From Betaproteobacteria bacterium (lineage in GTDB: Bacteria; Pseudomonadota; Gammaproteobacteria; Burkholderiales; Thiobacillaceae): a stretch of DNA of 42,780 bases. The position numbers were made by a program, and so were the translations under genes. The notes beneath the pieces are model-generated. The model searched no databases, had not been told where the DNA came from, and saw nothing but the letters and a program-made list of their open reading frames with translations. How positions within the stretch are numbered: position 1 is the stretch's first letter; the number at the start of each line of letters is the position of its first letter. This document shows positions 17,569 through 27,749 of this stretch, in pieces. The stretch covers positions 1-42,780 of the forward strand of contig JAGUXX010000310.1 in assembly GCA_020061585.1 (NCBI GenBank). The letters run 5' to 3'.

Positions 17569-18498
17569 TCAAGCACGATTCGCCACCCGTTCGCCGAGCA
17601 GGCCGGATGGCCGGAACACCAGCACGGCGATCAGCACGAAGAAGGCGAAAACGTCCTGGTAATGGCTACCGAGAAAGCCGCCGGTGATGTCGCCGATATA
17701 GCCGGCGCCCAAGGCCTCGATGACCCCCAGCAACAGGCCGCCGAGCATGGCGCCGGCGATATTGCCGATGCCGCCCAGCACCGCCGCCGAAAACGCTTTC
17801 AGGCCCAGCATGAAACCCATGTAGTAATGCGCCAGTCCGTAATAGGCGCTGACCATCACCCCGGCGATGGCGGCGATCGCCGCGCCGATGATGAAGGTGG
17901 CGGAAATCACCCGATCGACGTTGACCCCCATCAATCCGGCGACTTCCTTGGATTGCGCGGTGGCGCGCATGGCGCGGCCGAGTCGGGTGCGCTCGACGAG
18001 GATCCACAGTCCGGCCATGATCGAAACGGCCAGCGCCATGATGACGATCTGCAACAGGCTGATGTGCGCGCCGAGTAACTCGAACTGCATGGTCGGCAGC
18101 AAGGGCGGGAAAGACACGTACTGGCGACCCCAGATCAGCATGGCGAGATTCTGCAGAATGATCGACACGCCGATCGCGGTGATCAGCGGCGCCAGGCGCG
18201 GGGCTTTGCGCAGCGGCCGATAGGCGACCTTTTCGATGCTGAAGGCGAGCAGCATGCAGGCCGGAATCGCCACCAATATGCCGCCCAGCACCACCAGGAT
18301 ACCGGGCAGATCCGGCGCCACCCCGACCAGCAGCCCGATCACCGTCAGCGCCACCATCGCGCCGATCATGGTCACCTCGCCATGCGCGAAGTTGATCAGC
18401 TCCAATATGCCGTAGACCATGGTGTAGCCGAGCGCCACCAGCGCGTAGATGCTGCCCAGCACCAAGCCGTTGACCAGCTGTTGGATGAAGATGTCCAT
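17569..18498 (-). CDS. livH: Branched-chain amino-acid ABC transporter, permease LivH
   Basis: A 309-residue inner-membrane permease with about eight helices. The N-terminus (QLVNGLVLGSIYALVALGYT, then MVYGILELINFAHGE) is diagnostic of LivH. RPLRKAPRLAPLITAIGVSI and the C-terminal coupling stretch GGIGNIAGAMLGGLLLGVIE follow. It forms the translocation pore with LivM. It is separated from livK by a 63-base gap that holds degenerate heptamer repeats, and lies directly before livM. Confidence 0.95.
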   Translation of the reverse strand: MDIFIQQLVNGLVLGSIYALVALGYTMVYGILELINFAHGEVTMIGAMVALTVIGLLVGVAPDLPGILVVLGGILVAIPACMLLAFSIEKVAYRPLRKAPRLAPLITAIGVSIILQNLAMLIWGRQYVSFPPLLPTMQFELLGAHISLLQIVIMALAVSIMAGLWILVERTRLGRAMRATAQSKEVAGLMGVNVDRVISATFIIGAAIAAIAGVMVSAYYGLAHYYMGFMLGLKAFSAAVLGGIGNIAGAMLGGLLLGVIEALGAGYIGDITGGFLGSHYQDVFAFFVLIAVLVFRPSGLLGERVANRA

Positions 18499-18508
18499 TT
18501 GTTCGACG

Positions 18509-18549
18509 CTAGTAGCGAGGGGCTAGTGGCTAACGCTAGCCGCGACTCG
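18509..18549. repeat. Degenerate heptamer repeats between livK and livH
   Basis: From 18509 the sequence reads in units of seven (one of six): CTAGTAG, CGAGGGG, CTAGTGG, CTAACG, CTAGCCG, CGACTCG. The inverted GGCTAG/CTAGCC pair (18521-18526, 18536-18541) can fold as a hairpin in the operon message. Confidence 0.55.
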
Positions 18550-18561
18550 CCAGTTACCGGA

Positions 18562-19707
18562 TCAATTGACCGTTTCCAGCACCTGCCAGGCGCCGTCCCT
18601 GACCTCATACAGGGTCACGGCGCCGCCGACGGTATCGCCCTTGGCATCAAATTTCACCGGGCCGCTGACGCCTTGCAGATCGGTATTGGGCAATTCGGCC
18701 AGGACCTTGGCCGGCTCGGCCGAATCAGCCCGCTGCATGGCGGTGACCAAGGCGTACACGGCATCGTAGGCGTAGGGCGCATAGACCTGGATGACGCCAT
18801 ACTTGGCTTCGAACTTGCCGCGGAATTCCGGCCCGCCGGGCATCGAATCGATCGGCAGTCCCGGCGACGAGGCCACCACGCCTTCGGCGTCGGCCCCGGC
18901 CAGCTTGACGAAATTCGCGTTTTGCAGGCCGTCACCGCCCAGCATCCGAGCGGTCAAGCCCAGGCTTTTCATCTGCTTGGCCATCGGTCCGCCCTGCGGG
19001 TCCATGCCGGCAAAAAAGATCAGGTCCGGCGCCTTGCCCTTGATGCTGGTCAGAATGGCGCTGAAGTCGGTGGCCCGGTCATTGGTGAATTCACGCGCGA
19101 CCATCACGCCGCCGACGGCGCGCGCGGCTTTCTCGAACTGATCCGCCAAGCCCTGGCCGTACGCCGTGCGGTCGTCGATGATGGCGATCTTCCGCGCGCC
19201 CATCTTGTTCACCGCAAATTCGCCCAACGCCTTGCCCTGCTGCGCATCGTTGGCCATCACCCGGTAAGCGGTTTTGTAGCCCTGCGCGGTATAGGCCACG
19301 GCGGTGGCGGACGGCGAAATCTGCGGGATGCCGGCATCGTGGTAAATCTTCGAAGCGGGGATGGTGGTACCCGAGTTCAGGTGGCCGATCACCGCCACCA
19401 CGCCGGCATCGACCAGCTTCTGGGCGACGATGGTGGCGGTCTTGGGTTCCGCCTGATCGTCCTCGCCGAGCAATTCCAGCTTCACCTTCTTGCCACCCAG
19501 TTCCAGGCCCTTGGCATTGATTTCATCCACGGCCAATCGAGCGCCGTTTTCATTGTCCTTGCCGATATGGGTCTGCGGGCCGGTCAGCGGCGCGACGGAA
19601 CCGATTCTGATCACCTCGCCGCCGGCGCCGTCTTTCTTGCCGCATCCGCCGATACCCAACGCCAAAGTCAGCGTCAGGGCGGAAACAACCAATTTGCTGG
19701 ATTGCAT
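18562..19707 (-). CDS. livK: Branched-chain amino-acid ABC transporter, substrate-binding lipoprotein (LivK-like)
   Basis: The extracytoplasmic binding protein of the importer, 381 residues, periplasmic-binding-protein type 1 fold. The N-terminus MQSSKLVVSALTLTLALGIG is followed by a cysteine in an IGGC lipobox-like context, so it may be a lipoprotein rather than a free periplasmic protein. The conserved openings IRIGSVAPLTGPQTHIGKD, IGHLNSGTTIPASKIYHDAG and IDDRTAYGQGLADQF are present. The start at 19707 has GGAG upstream and places the signal peptide correctly. It is first in the operon; the following gene livH is 63 bases away. The substrate cannot be fixed from sequence alone. Confidence 0.92.
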   Translation of the reverse strand: MQSSKLVVSALTLTLALGIGGCGKKDGAGGEVIRIGSVAPLTGPQTHIGKDNENGARLAVDEINAKGLELGGKKVKLELLGEDDQAEPKTATIVAQKLVDAGVVAVIGHLNSGTTIPASKIYHDAGIPQISPSATAVAYTAQGYKTAYRVMANDAQQGKALGEFAVNKMGARKIAIIDDRTAYGQGLADQFEKAARAVGGVMVAREFTNDRATDFSAILTSIKGKAPDLIFFAGMDPQGGPMAKQMKSLGLTARMLGGDGLQNANFVKLAGADAEGVVASSPGLPIDSMPGGPEFRGKFEAKYGVIQVYAPYAYDAVYALVTAMQRADSAEPAKVLAELPNTDLQGVSGPVKFDAKGDTVGGAVTLYEVRDGAWQVLETVN

Positions 19708-19775
19708 CTCGATACTCCGGGAAAGCCTGGAAAACCGCCGATTTATATCACACCGGCCGCCGCCGCCCCAGCCAA

Positions 19776-19811
19776 TAAAAAAGCCGCGCGAGTTTGCCCT
19801 CGCGCGGCTTT
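19776..19811 (-). terminator. Rho-independent terminator of the cytochrome c gene
   Basis: AAAGCCGCGCGAG (19780-19792) pairs with CTCGCGCGGCTTT (19799-19811) around a 6-base loop; on the minus strand it runs into TTTTTTATTGG. It separates the cytochrome gene from livK. Confidence 0.92.
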
Positions 19812-19831
19812 GGCTTGCCTGCAAGGCAAAC

Positions 19832-20137
19832 TTACATGGCCAGAATCCAGGCAGCCAATTTCTTCGCGTTGTCGTCGGACACCTGCGGGTGCGGGGGCAT
19901 CGGCACTGGTCCGAAGACGCCCTTGCCGCCCTTCTTGATCACGGTCACGATGTGATCGGCGGCCTTGGCATCGCCCTTGTACTTCTTGGCGACATCCTGG
20001 AACGACGGACCAACGACTTTCTTGGCGACCTGGTGGCAACTCAAGCAGGCGCTTTTCTTGGCCAAATCCATATCGGCGGAAGCAACGCCAGCACTCATGG
20101 CGAGAACAGCGGCTGCGACAATTACGATAGCTTTCAT
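19832..20137 (-). CDS. Small class I cytochrome c (c551-like)
   Basis: A 101-residue periplasmic electron carrier. A signal peptide (MKAIVIVAAAVLAMSAGVASA) is followed by a mature protein of about 80 residues with the haem-binding CLSCH near residue 31 and a likely methionine ligand in GPVPMPPHPQ near residue 80. The C-terminal helix DDNAKKLAAWILAM is typical of cytochrome c551/c552. It has an AGGAG ribosome site and its own terminator, and lies 48 bases after the stop of the thioredoxin-fold gene. It may donate electrons to a terminal oxidase or reductase that is not in the window. Confidence 0.94.
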   Translation of the reverse strand: MKAIVIVAAAVLAMSAGVASADMDLAKKSACLSCHQVAKKVVGPSFQDVAKKYKGDAKAADHIVTVIKKGGKGVFGPVPMPPHPQVSDDNAKKLAAWILAM

Positions 20138-20185
20138 ATTGATTCTCCTATATTGACAAAGGCAACTCGCGTTGCGCGGCGGATG

Positions 20186-22219
20186 TTACTGGACCGCTTG
20201 ATTACTGAAAATAGTCAAAAGATCAGGTAATTGGACTATTTCAGGCAAGCATCTAACGCTATCGCAAACCGTTGCGTTGACCCTCGTTTGCTCGATATAG
20301 CGCAGATTGGTAGGAATTTCCCGGCCAGTGCTGGTTGGTTTGAACAACAGCGCCAGGTCATCGACCGCTTTGTCAGCCGCCCGCTTCCATTCCGAGACCT
20401 CCGGCTCCGGCCCGCGCAACACAATGACCGCCGGCGGCGTCAGGATACCGGCCAGCGTCCGCAGCAAGCTCGGGTAGGCGGCCGGCTGTTCCAGCAGCGC
20501 CGCATGGAACGCCCGTAGCGTACGCTCCGCCGCTTCCAGATAGCGCGCGTCATCAAGCAGACGCCCAAGCCGCAGCAAGGCCTGGGCGGCGATGCCGTTG
20601 CCGGATGGCGTGGCGTTGTCGTAGCCGGGTTTGGCGCGAAGGATCAGTTGCTCGTGATCGTGGCTGGTGAAGAACAAACCGCCGGCCTCGGCATCCTCGA
20701 AATGCAGCAGCAGCGCATCCGCCAATTGCCGCGCCCGGATCAGGTCGGCATCGCGCCACTCGGCTTGCAGCGACTCCAGCAGCGCATCGAGCACAAATGC
20801 GTAGTCGTCGAGATAGCCGTTATGCCGCGCCCGGCCTTGCTGACAGGACGCCGCCAGTCGCTGCCGCCGCCACACCGCCTGGAACAAGGCATCCATCGCG
20901 CCTTGCGCCTGACTCACCCAGTCGGCGCGGCCAAAGCGCCGCCCGGCGCGCAGCAGTCCCTTGATCATCAAGCCATTCCAACTGGTCAGCAGTTTGTCAT
21001 CGCGGCCCGGCCGAACCCGGCTTGCGCGCGCCGCGAACAGTTTGCCGCGCGCGCTTGCCAGGCGCGCGGCGAGTTCGGCTTCCGGCAACCCGTCACGCGT
21101 CGCGGCTTCCGCGGGCGTCAGCAACAACTCCAGATGCCAGGCGCGATCCTCGAAATTCGGCGCCTTGTCCAGCCCCCAGCAAACCCGCGCGGCGGCAAAT
21201 TCCTCGGCGCTCAACAATGCCTCGATCTCGGCCGTCGACCAGACATAGAACTTGCCTTCCTCATGTTCCGAATCGGCGTCCAGCGCGGCGAAGTACAGCC
21301 CTTCCGGGGAAGTCATCTCGTGCCACAGCCAGCCGACGATACCCTCAGCCGCCCGCGCCAGCAGCGGGTTGCCGGTGCGCGCCCAGGCGTCGGCATACAA
21401 ACCCAGCAGCGGCCCGTTGTCGTACAACATTTTCTCGAAATGCGGTATGCACCAGCGTTCATCCGTCGAATAGCGAAAGAAGCCGCCGCCGAGCTGGTCC
21501 ATCAAGCCGCCCCGCGCCATTTTTTCCAAGGTCAACAACGCCTTGCCGCGCGCCTCGGCGTCATTCGACCAGAACAGGAATTCCAGCTCGGCCGGGCGGG
21601 GAAACTTCGGCGCCCGGCTGAAGCCGCCATGAACCGGGTCGAAGCCGCGCAGAATGTCGGCCACGGCGGCATTGATCGGCGTCGCATCCAGATCGCCGAC
21701 GCCGGCACTCCGCGCCTCACTGTCAGCCAATGCGGCGCGCAACGCCGCATTCTGCGCGACGATGTCGGCGCGCTGGGTGTTCCAGGCGTGCTCCACGCCA
21801 TGCAGCACTTGCATGAAGCTGGGCAGGTTGTAGCGCGCCTGTTTCGGGAAATAAGTACCACCGAAGAACGGCGTGCCGTCCGGCGCCAGAAACATCGTCA
21901 ACGGCCAACCGCCGCCGCGCCGACTCAGCATCTGCAACGCGGTCTGGTATATCTGGTCGAGGTCGGGCCGTTCTTCGCGGTCCACCTTGATGCAGACGAA
22001 ATGCGGATTCAGCAGCGCCGCAACCTCGGCATCCTCGAACGACTCGCGCGCCATGACATGGCACCAGTGACAAGTGGAATAGCCGATCGACAGCAAAATC
22101 GGCTTGTCCTCATCCAGCGCCCGCGCCAACGCCGACGGCCCCCAGGCCTGCCAATCAACCGGGTTGTCGGCATGTTGCAGCAAATATGGGCTGGTTTCCC
22201 GGGCAAGCTGGTTGGGCAT
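20186..22219 (-). CDS. YyaL-type protein: thioredoxin-like domain plus glycosidase-like (alpha/alpha)6 barrel (DUF255)
   Basis: A 677-residue cytoplasmic protein of the YyaL/spermatogenesis-associated protein 20 family. The N-terminus reads [21 protein letters not shown], with the pseudo-thioredoxin site STCHWCHVM near residues 49-57 and [12 protein letters not shown] following. The rest is a long helical region like N-acylglucosamine epimerases and six-hairpin glycosidases, with [12 protein letters not shown] and [11 protein letters not shown] visible. The function of the family is not established. The protein is full length and the ATG at 22219 gives the normal start. It lies 76 bases after bioA and 48 bases before the cytochrome c gene. 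Confidence 0.92.
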   Translation of the reverse strand: MPNQLARETSPYLLQHADNPVDWQAWGPSALARALDEDKPILLSIGYSTCHWCHVMARESFEDAEVAALLNPHFVCIKVDREERPDLDQIYQTALQMLSRRGGGWPLTMFLAPDGTPFFGGTYFPKQARYNLPSFMQVLHGVEHAWNTQRADIVAQNAALRAALADSEARSAGVGDLDATPINAAVADILRGFDPVHGGFSRAPKFPRPAELEFLFWSNDAEARGKALLTLEKMARGGLMDQLGGGFFRYSTDERWCIPHFEKMLYDNGPLLGLYADAWARTGNPLLARAAEGIVGWLWHEMTSPEGLYFAALDADSEHEEGKFYVWSTAEIEALLSAEEFAAARVCWGLDKAPNFEDRAWHLELLLTPAEAATRDGLPEAELAARLASARGKLFAARASRVRPGRDDKLLTSWNGLMIKGLLRAGRRFGRADWVSQAQGAMDALFQAVWRRQRLAASCQQGRARHNGYLDDYAFVLDALLESLQAEWRDADLIRARQLADALLLHFEDAEAGGLFFTSHDHEQLILRAKPGYDNATPSGNGIAAQALLRLGRLLDDARYLEAAERTLRAFHAALLEQPAAYPSLLRTLAGILTPPAVIVLRGPEPEVSEWKRAADKAVDDLALLFKPTSTGREIPTNLRYIEQTRVNATVCDSVRCLPEIVQLPDLLTIFSNQAVQ

Positions 22220-22295
22220 GGCGCACTCCGCAAGACAGGCCGCCAGTGTATCTTTGTCGACTCATTTTGTCGGGATTGGCCCCACCGCCGACCGG

Positions 22296-23600
22296 TCAAA
22301 GCGCTTGCAGCAGGTCCAGCGCCACCTCCGCCATCAAACGCATTTCCGGTTCCTCGATGACGTAGGGCGGCATGAAATACACGCTGTTGCCGATCGGTCG
22401 AATGAACAGACCGCGCGCCAGGGCTTGCTGGTGGAAGCGGGCGCTGAATCCGGCATCGACATCCGTCACGTCAAATGCCCAGATCATGCCCAGATGGCGC
22501 AGGTGGCGGACGCGCGGATGCGCCGCAAGCGGGGCGAGCAATTGGTTGAAACGAGCCGCCTTGACGCGATTGCGCGCCAGGATCTGGTCCGACTCGAAAA
22601 TGTCCAGCACCGCCAGCGCGGCGCGGCAGGCCAGCGGGTTGCCGGTATAGGAATGCGAGTGCAGGAAGCCGCGCGCGGTGGCGTCGGCGTAGAACGCGGC
22701 ATAGATCTCGTCGCGGGTGAGCACGCATGACAGCGGCAGATAACCACCGGTAATGCCTTTCGACAGACACAGAAAATCCGCCCGGATGCCGGCCTGTTCG
22801 CAGGCGAACAACGTGCCGGTGCGACCGAAGCCGACCGCTATCTCGTCGGCGATCAGATGCACTTCGTATTCGTCGCACAACTCGCGCAGCCGGGTCAGGT
22901 AGATCGGGTGATACATGGCCATGCCGGCGGCGCCCTGAACCAACGGTTCGACGATCACCGCGGCGGTGGTATCCGCGCATTCGGCGAGAAAATCCTGCAT
23001 CTGGGCGATTGCTCGCCAGGCATAGGCCTCCGCCGACTCCTCGACCTCGGCCAGACGCCAGTCGGGGCTGATCACCTGATGCGAATGGCGCAGCAACGGC
23101 GCGTAGACATCCTTGAACAGCGCGACATCGGTAACCGACAACGCGCCCAGGGTTTCACCGTGGTAACCGTTTTGCAGGCTGACATAGCCGGTCTTGTGCG
23201 GCCGTCCACGGTTGCGCCAGAAGTGAAAGCTCATCTTCAGCGCGATTTCGGTGGCGCTGGCGCCATCGGAACCGTAGAAGGCGTGCCCCAGACCGCTCAG
23301 ACGCGCGAGCCGTTCCGAAAGCTCGACCACCGGCGCATGCGTGCAGCCAGCCAACATGACATGCTCGATACGCCCCAACTGATCGATGATCGCCGCGTTG
23401 ATGCGCGGGTTGGCATGGCCGAACAGATTCACCCACCATGAGGAAATGCCGTCCAGGTAGCGCCGGCCATCGTGGTCGATCAGCCAGGCGCCTTCGCCAC
23501 GCGCCACGGCCAGCGGCGGCATCCGCTCCAGATGCTTCATCTGCGTGCAGGGATGCCAAACCGCGGCGCGGCTGCGTCCAAGCCAGTCCTCGTTGCTCAT
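22296..23600 (-). CDS. bioA: Adenosylmethionine-8-amino-7-oxononanoate aminotransferase
   Basis: Converts 7-keto-8-aminopelargonate (KAPA) to 7,8-diaminopelargonate (DAPA) in biotin synthesis, using S-adenosylmethionine as amino donor and pyridoxal phosphate. The 434-residue class III aminotransferase starts MSNEDWLGRSRAAVWHPCTQ, with HPCTQMKHLE typical of BioA. FYGSDGASATEIALKMSFHF, HLIADEIAVGFGRTG and the PLP lysine in CLSKGITGGYLPLS are present. No other bio genes (bioB, F, D, C) are in the window, so the pathway is split in this genome. It starts 21 bases after the orphan ParA gene ends. Confidence 0.96.
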   Translation of the reverse strand: MSNEDWLGRSRAAVWHPCTQMKHLERMPPLAVARGEGAWLIDHDGRRYLDGISSWWVNLFGHANPRINAAIIDQLGRIEHVMLAGCTHAPVVELSERLARLSGLGHAFYGSDGASATEIALKMSFHFWRNRGRPHKTGYVSLQNGYHGETLGALSVTDVALFKDVYAPLLRHSHQVISPDWRLAEVEESAEAYAWRAIAQMQDFLAECADTTAAVIVEPLVQGAAGMAMYHPIYLTRLRELCDEYEVHLIADEIAVGFGRTGTLFACEQAGIRADFLCLSKGITGGYLPLSCVLTRDEIYAAFYADATARGFLHSHSYTGNPLACRAALAVLDIFESDQILARNRVKAARFNQLLAPLAAHPRVRHLRHLGMIWAFDVTDVDAGFSARFHQQALARGLFIRPIGNSVYFMPPYVIEEPEMRLMAEVALDLLQAL

Positions 23601-23621
23601 GGGATGCGGCTTCCAAGTGAC

Positions 23622-24386
23622 TTATTGAAAAAAGCCTTTCGACAGCAGTTCCATGGTCAGCAGACGATAGTCGTGCGCGCCCGGCGAGTCGGCGGAGTAG
23701 GCGAAGATGTCCATGCCATGCGCCGGGCTTTCGGACAGCGCCGGATCGTCCGGTATTCGGGTGTCGCACAGATTGTCGCCATAGCGGCTCTTGAGGCTGG
23801 CCAGCGCCTCGCGACACAGCGGCCGGGTTTCGTCGAAACGCGTCAATACCACGCGGCGCTGGATGCGACGTTTGAGCGGGCCTTCCAGCACGTTTAGCGC
23901 CAGATCGAGTCGGTTCAGGCCCTGGATCGCCAGATAATCGGCGGTGACCGGTATCAATACCCGATCGGCGGCATACAAGGCGTTGAGCGACAGCACCCCC
24001 AAAGCCGGGGCGCAATCGATCAGGATAGGCGCGTCGTCCCAGGCCAGCGAGGCATCCAGCCCGCGCTTCAGTGTGCCGGCCACGCCCGGCGTGGCGCCGA
24101 GCAGGGCGTCGATCTTGGACAAGTCGGGATGCCCGGGCAGCAGTCGAATCTGGTTGCCCAGGCGGCGCATGACCCGGTCCAGCGGAATGTGGTCACGAAA
24201 AAAGGCCGCCGTCGTCGCGCTGCTCTGCAAATTTCTGACTCCCAGCGCCAGGCTGACATGCGCCTGCGGATCAAGGTCGATCACCACCGGCTTGCGATCC
24301 AGCAACGCCAGAGAGGCCGCGACGTTGAGCGTGGTCGTGGTCTTGCCGACACCGCCCTTCTGATTGAATACCGCGATGACTGTCAT
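23622..24386 (-). CDS. Orphan ParA/MinD-family ATPase
   Basis: A 254-residue Walker-type cargo-positioning ATPase. It has the deviant Walker A KGGVGKTT (near residues 10-17) and VIDLDPQAHVSLALG. IDCAPALGVLSLNAL and IPVTADYLAIQGLNRL follow. It differs from the chromosomal ParA at 35557-36348 and has no parB-like gene beside it, lying instead between glmS and bioA with gaps of 20 and 21 bases. Orphan ParAs often position other cargo such as chemoreceptor clusters, carboxysomes or plasmids; nothing here shows the cargo. The protein is intact, with the ATG at 24386. Confidence 0.92.
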   Translation of the reverse strand: MTVIAVFNQKGGVGKTTTTLNVAASLALLDRKPVVIDLDPQAHVSLALGVRNLQSSATTAAFFRDHIPLDRVMRRLGNQIRLLPGHPDLSKIDALLGATPGVAGTLKRGLDASLAWDDAPILIDCAPALGVLSLNALYAADRVLIPVTADYLAIQGLNRLDLALNVLEGPLKRRIQRRVVLTRFDETRPLCREALASLKSRYGDNLCDTRIPDDPALSESPAHGMDIFAYSADSPGAHDYRLLTMELLSKGFFQ

Positions 24387-24406
24387 TCAGCTTGCTCCAA
24401 CGGGGG

Positions 24407-26233
24407 TTATTCGACAGTAACCGATTTCGCCAGGTTGCGCGGCTGATCGACATCGGTGCCCTTGAGAATCGCGACGTGATAGGCCAGCAATTGCAGCGGG
24501 ATACTGTAGACGATAGGCGCGGTACCGGGATGGATATCGGCCAGCGTCAGGTTCTGGTAATGATCAAGGCCGATTCTGACGTTGTGGTCGGAGAACAGGA
24601 ACAACTCGCCGCCGCGCGCCCGCACTTCCTGCAAGTTGGACAGCACCTTGTCCAGCAACGGGTCGTCCGGCAGCGCGCAGATCACCGGCATATCCGCATC
24701 GACCAGCGCCAGCGGACCGTGTTTCAGCTCACCGGCGGGATAGGCCTCGGCGTGGATGTAAGAGATTTCCTTCAGCTTCAGCGCGCCTTCCAGCGCGATC
24801 GGATAGAACGGCCCGCGCCCGAGGAACAGCGCGTGGTGCTTGTCGGCAAAAGCTTCGGCCATGGTCTTGATGGCGTCCGACAAGGACAGCACGACTTCGA
24901 CCTGGCGTGGCAAGGCGTGCAGTTCATTGACCAGCCGAGTCTCGTCATCCACCGACAAACCATGGCGCCGAGCCAGCGCGATCACCAGCAAACGCAAGGC
25001 GGTCAACTGGGTGGTGAAGGCCTTGGTCGAGGCGACGCCGATTTCCGGCCCGGCGCGGGTCATCAACGCCACATCGGATTCGCGCGTCAGCGACGATTCC
25101 GGCACATTGCAGATGGTCAGCGAGCCGACGTAACCGGCCTGTTTGGCGTAGCGCAGCGCCGCCAGCGTGTCGGCGGTTTCACCGGATTGCGAGATCGACA
25201 GGAACACCGTGTCCGGCGGCACCACGACTTTGCGGTAGCGGTATTCGCTGGCCACTTCGACGCTGCACGGAATGCCGATTTCTTCCAGCCAGTAACGCGC
25301 CACCAGACCGGCGTGATAACTGGTACCACAGGCGATGATATGTACGCCGCGGGTCTTGTCGAGCAAGGTCTTGGCTTCATGGCCAAAGCTTTCCTCCAGC
25401 AACCGCCCCTTGTGGATGCGGCCTTCCAGCGTTTCGGCGATGACCGAAGGCTGTTCGAAAATCTCTTTCAGCATGTAATGCTGATACGGCCCCTTGTCGG
25501 CGGTCGACGCGGACAGATGCGACAGGCGCTCCGGCCGCTCGACCGGATTGCCGGCGACATCGAATATCCGCACGCCATCGCGGCGGATCTCGGCGACATC
25601 GCCTTCCTCCAGGAAGATGAAGCGCTGAGTGACCGGCAGCAATGCGAACACGTCGGAGGCGATGAAATTTTCACCAACCCCCAGACCGATCACCAACGGA
25701 CTGCCGGCGCGGGCGACGACCAGACTGTCGGCGTCCTGTGGCGAACAGACGGCGAGGCCATAGGCGCCGACCAGTTGCTTGATCGCCTTCCGCACCGCGC
25801 GCAGCAGGTCGGGTTCGTCTTGCCGCAGATGCGCGAGCAGATGGGCGATGACTTCGGTATCGGTTTCCGAGGTGAAGACATAGCCCTGGGCTTGCAGTTC
25901 GGCGCGCAGTTCGGCATGGTTTTCAATGATGCCGTTATGCACCACCGCCACTTTTTCGCCACTCATGTGCGGGTGCGCGTTGCGTTCCGCCGGCATGCCG
26001 TGTGTCGCCCAGCGCGTGTGGGCGATGCCCAGTGTGCCGTCCACCGGCTCGGTTTCCAGCAACTGGCGCAGCATCGCCACCTTGCCGACCGCGCGGATGC
26101 GGCCCAGTGTGCCATCCGCCCGCCGCACGGCGATGCCGGCCGAGTCGTAGCCGCGATATTCCAGGCGTTGCAAACCCTCGATCAGGATGGGCACAACATT
26201 GCGTTGAGCGATGGCGCCGACGATGCCGCACAT
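24407..26233 (-). CDS. glmS: Glutamine-fructose-6-phosphate aminotransferase
   Basis: Makes glucosamine-6-phosphate from fructose-6-phosphate and glutamine, the first committed step to UDP-GlcNAc. The 608-residue protein begins [13 protein letters not shown], with the catalytic Cys exposed after Met removal, followed by the glutaminase-domain HTRWATHG and two SIS sugar isomerase domains ([18 protein letters not shown] and [10 protein letters not shown]). It ends in [13 protein letters not shown], the usual C-terminus. It starts 13 bases after glmU ends, so the two form an operon. No glmS ribozyme fold was looked for successfully upstream; the short gap leaves no room for one. Confidence 0.97.
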   Translation of the reverse strand: MCGIVGAIAQRNVVPILIEGLQRLEYRGYDSAGIAVRRADGTLGRIRAVGKVAMLRQLLETEPVDGTLGIAHTRWATHGMPAERNAHPHMSGEKVAVVHNGIIENHAELRAELQAQGYVFTSETDTEVIAHLLAHLRQDEPDLLRAVRKAIKQLVGAYGLAVCSPQDADSLVVARAGSPLVIGLGVGENFIASDVFALLPVTQRFIFLEEGDVAEIRRDGVRIFDVAGNPVERPERLSHLSASTADKGPYQHYMLKEIFEQPSVIAETLEGRIHKGRLLEESFGHEAKTLLDKTRGVHIIACGTSYHAGLVARYWLEEIGIPCSVEVASEYRYRKVVVPPDTVFLSISQSGETADTLAALRYAKQAGYVGSLTICNVPESSLTRESDVALMTRAGPEIGVASTKAFTTQLTALRLLVIALARRHGLSVDDETRLVNELHALPRQVEVVLSLSDAIKTMAEAFADKHHALFLGRGPFYPIALEGALKLKEISYIHAEAYPAGELKHGPLALVDADMPVICALPDDPLLDKVLSNLQEVRARGGELFLFSDHNVRIGLDHYQNLTLADIHPGTAPIVYSIPLQLLAYHVAILKGTDVDQPRNLAKSVTVE

Positions 26234-26246
26234 GGGAAGACTCCAG

Positions 26247-27620
26247 TTATTTCTTGATTTTCATCGGCCGTTGCCAACCGGTGAGGGTGAGTTGCTTGGC
26301 GCGCGACAGCGTCAATTGACCAGCCGGCGCATCCTTGGTCAGCGTGGTGCCGGCGCCCAGCGTCGCGCCCTTGCCCACCGTCACCGGTGCAACCAATTGC
26401 GTATCCGAGCCGATGAAGGCGTCGTCCTCGATCACCGTGCGGTGCTTGTTGACGCCATCGTAATTGCAGGTGATGGTGCCGGCGCCGATATTGACCTTGC
26501 TGCCTACGGTCGCGTCGCCGACATAGGACAAGTGGTTGATCTTGGAATTGCAACCGACCTGGGCATTCTTCAATTCGACAAAGTTGCCGATATGGGTTTC
26601 TTCCGCCAGTTCGGTGCCCGGGCGCAACCGCGCATACGGCCCGATCACGGCGTTGGCGCCGACCTTGGCGCCTTCCAGATGGCAGTACGGCTTGAGCCGC
26701 ACACCGGCGGCCAGTGCGACATTTTTCAGTACGCAGTTGGCGCCGATCTGTACGCCGTCGCCCAGCACCACGTCGCCTTCGAATATCGCGTTGATGTCGA
26801 TCAACACATCGCGGCCACAAGTCAGCGTGCCGCGAATGTCAATGCGCGCCGGATCGATCAGCGTCACGCCATCGTTCATCAGCCTGTGCGCCAGGTTGCG
26901 CTGGTGCAGCCGCTCCAGTTCGGCCAATTGCGCGCGGCTGTTGATACCCAGCACCTCCCACTCCGCCGCCGGATGACAGGGAATCACTCGTTCGCCCTCG
27001 GCGGCGGCCATGCCGATCACATCGGTCAGGTAGAACTCGCCCTGCGCGTTGTTGTTGTCCAATCGAGACAACCATCCCGCCAGCTTGCCGGCCGGCAAGC
27101 AAAGAATGCCGGTGTTGACTTCGCTGATCGCCAGTTGTTCGGCGGTGGCGTCCTTCTGTTCGACGATGCGCTCGACCTGACCGCGCGCGTTGCGCACGAT
27201 GCGGCCATAACCGCTGGGATTGGCGAGTTGCACCGTCAGCAAGGCAATCGCGCCTTCGCGCGCGATCAAGGTCATTTCCTGCAAGGTTTCCGGCCGGGTC
27301 AGCGGTACGTCGCCATACAGGATTAGACACAGCGCGGCGGGGTCGAGATACGGCACGGCCTGCTGCACGGCATGACCGGTGCCGAGTTGCGGCTCCTGTC
27401 TGGCCCAGGCCAGGTCCGGACGGGCGATGGCTTGCGGCAGTATTTCACCGCCGTGACCGTAGATCACGCAGATGGCTTGCGGCGCGAGTTGATCCGCCGC
27501 CGCCAGCACATGTGCCAGCAGCGGCTTGCCGGCCAACGGATGCAACACCTTGGGCAGATCGGACTTCATCCGGGTGCCCTTGCCGGCGGCGAGGATGACG
27601 ATATTCAGCGGGGGATTCAT
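26247..27620 (-). CDS. glmU: Bifunctional GlcNAc-1-P uridyltransferase / GlcN-1-P acetyltransferase
   Basis: Performs the last two steps to UDP-N-acetylglucosamine, the precursor of peptidoglycan and lipid A. The 457-residue protein has the N-terminal pyrophosphorylase motif [20 protein letters not shown] and [11 protein letters not shown] long left-handed parallel beta-helix follows, with hexapeptide repeats such as [33 protein letters not shown] and [11 protein letters not shown]. The family length is about 456. It is the first gene of glmU-glmS and follows the ATP synthase operon after a terminator. The UDP-GlcNAc it makes also feeds the wbpO/wbpP-like enzymes encoded at 9.5-11.9 kb. Confidence 0.97.
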   Translation of the reverse strand: MNPPLNIVILAAGKGTRMKSDLPKVLHPLAGKPLLAHVLAAADQLAPQAICVIYGHGGEILPQAIARPDLAWARQEPQLGTGHAVQQAVPYLDPAALCLILYGDVPLTRPETLQEMTLIAREGAIALLTVQLANPSGYGRIVRNARGQVERIVEQKDATAEQLAISEVNTGILCLPAGKLAGWLSRLDNNNAQGEFYLTDVIGMAAAEGERVIPCHPAAEWEVLGINSRAQLAELERLHQRNLAHRLMNDGVTLIDPARIDIRGTLTCGRDVLIDINAIFEGDVVLGDGVQIGANCVLKNVALAAGVRLKPYCHLEGAKVGANAVIGPYARLRPGTELAEETHIGNFVELKNAQVGCNSKINHLSYVGDATVGSKVNIGAGTITCNYDGVNKHRTVIEDDAFIGSDTQLVAPVTVGKGATLGAGTTLTKDAPAGQLTLSRAKQLTLTGWQRPMKIKK

Positions 27621-27701
27621 GTGTCGGCGCGGCGCGCGGAGGGCCTGGAACGCGCGTAAGTATAAACAGCGCCTTCGTGCTTTGTCTGGCTTGGCCGGAA
27701 A

Positions 27702-27728
27702 GAAAAACGGCAGCCTTTAGCTGCCGTT
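27702..27728 (-). terminator. Rho-independent terminator of the ATP synthase operon
   Basis: ACGGCAGC (27707-27714) pairs with GCTGCCGT (27720-27727) around a 5-base loop. On the minus strand the stem is followed by TTTTTC. It lies 22 bases after the atpC stop. Confidence 0.9.
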
Positions 27729-27749
27729 CTACGGGGATATTGCACGTGA

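Noticed and set aside
15677-17572. Apparent single long livG/livM fusion frame
   Set aside because: The upstream part reads livM in the wrong frame; livM and livG are separate genes overlapping by ATGA.
27743-27748. CACGTG as part of a parS
   Set aside because: Flanks do not match the parS arms; the CACGTG at 3432-3437 fails for the same reason.
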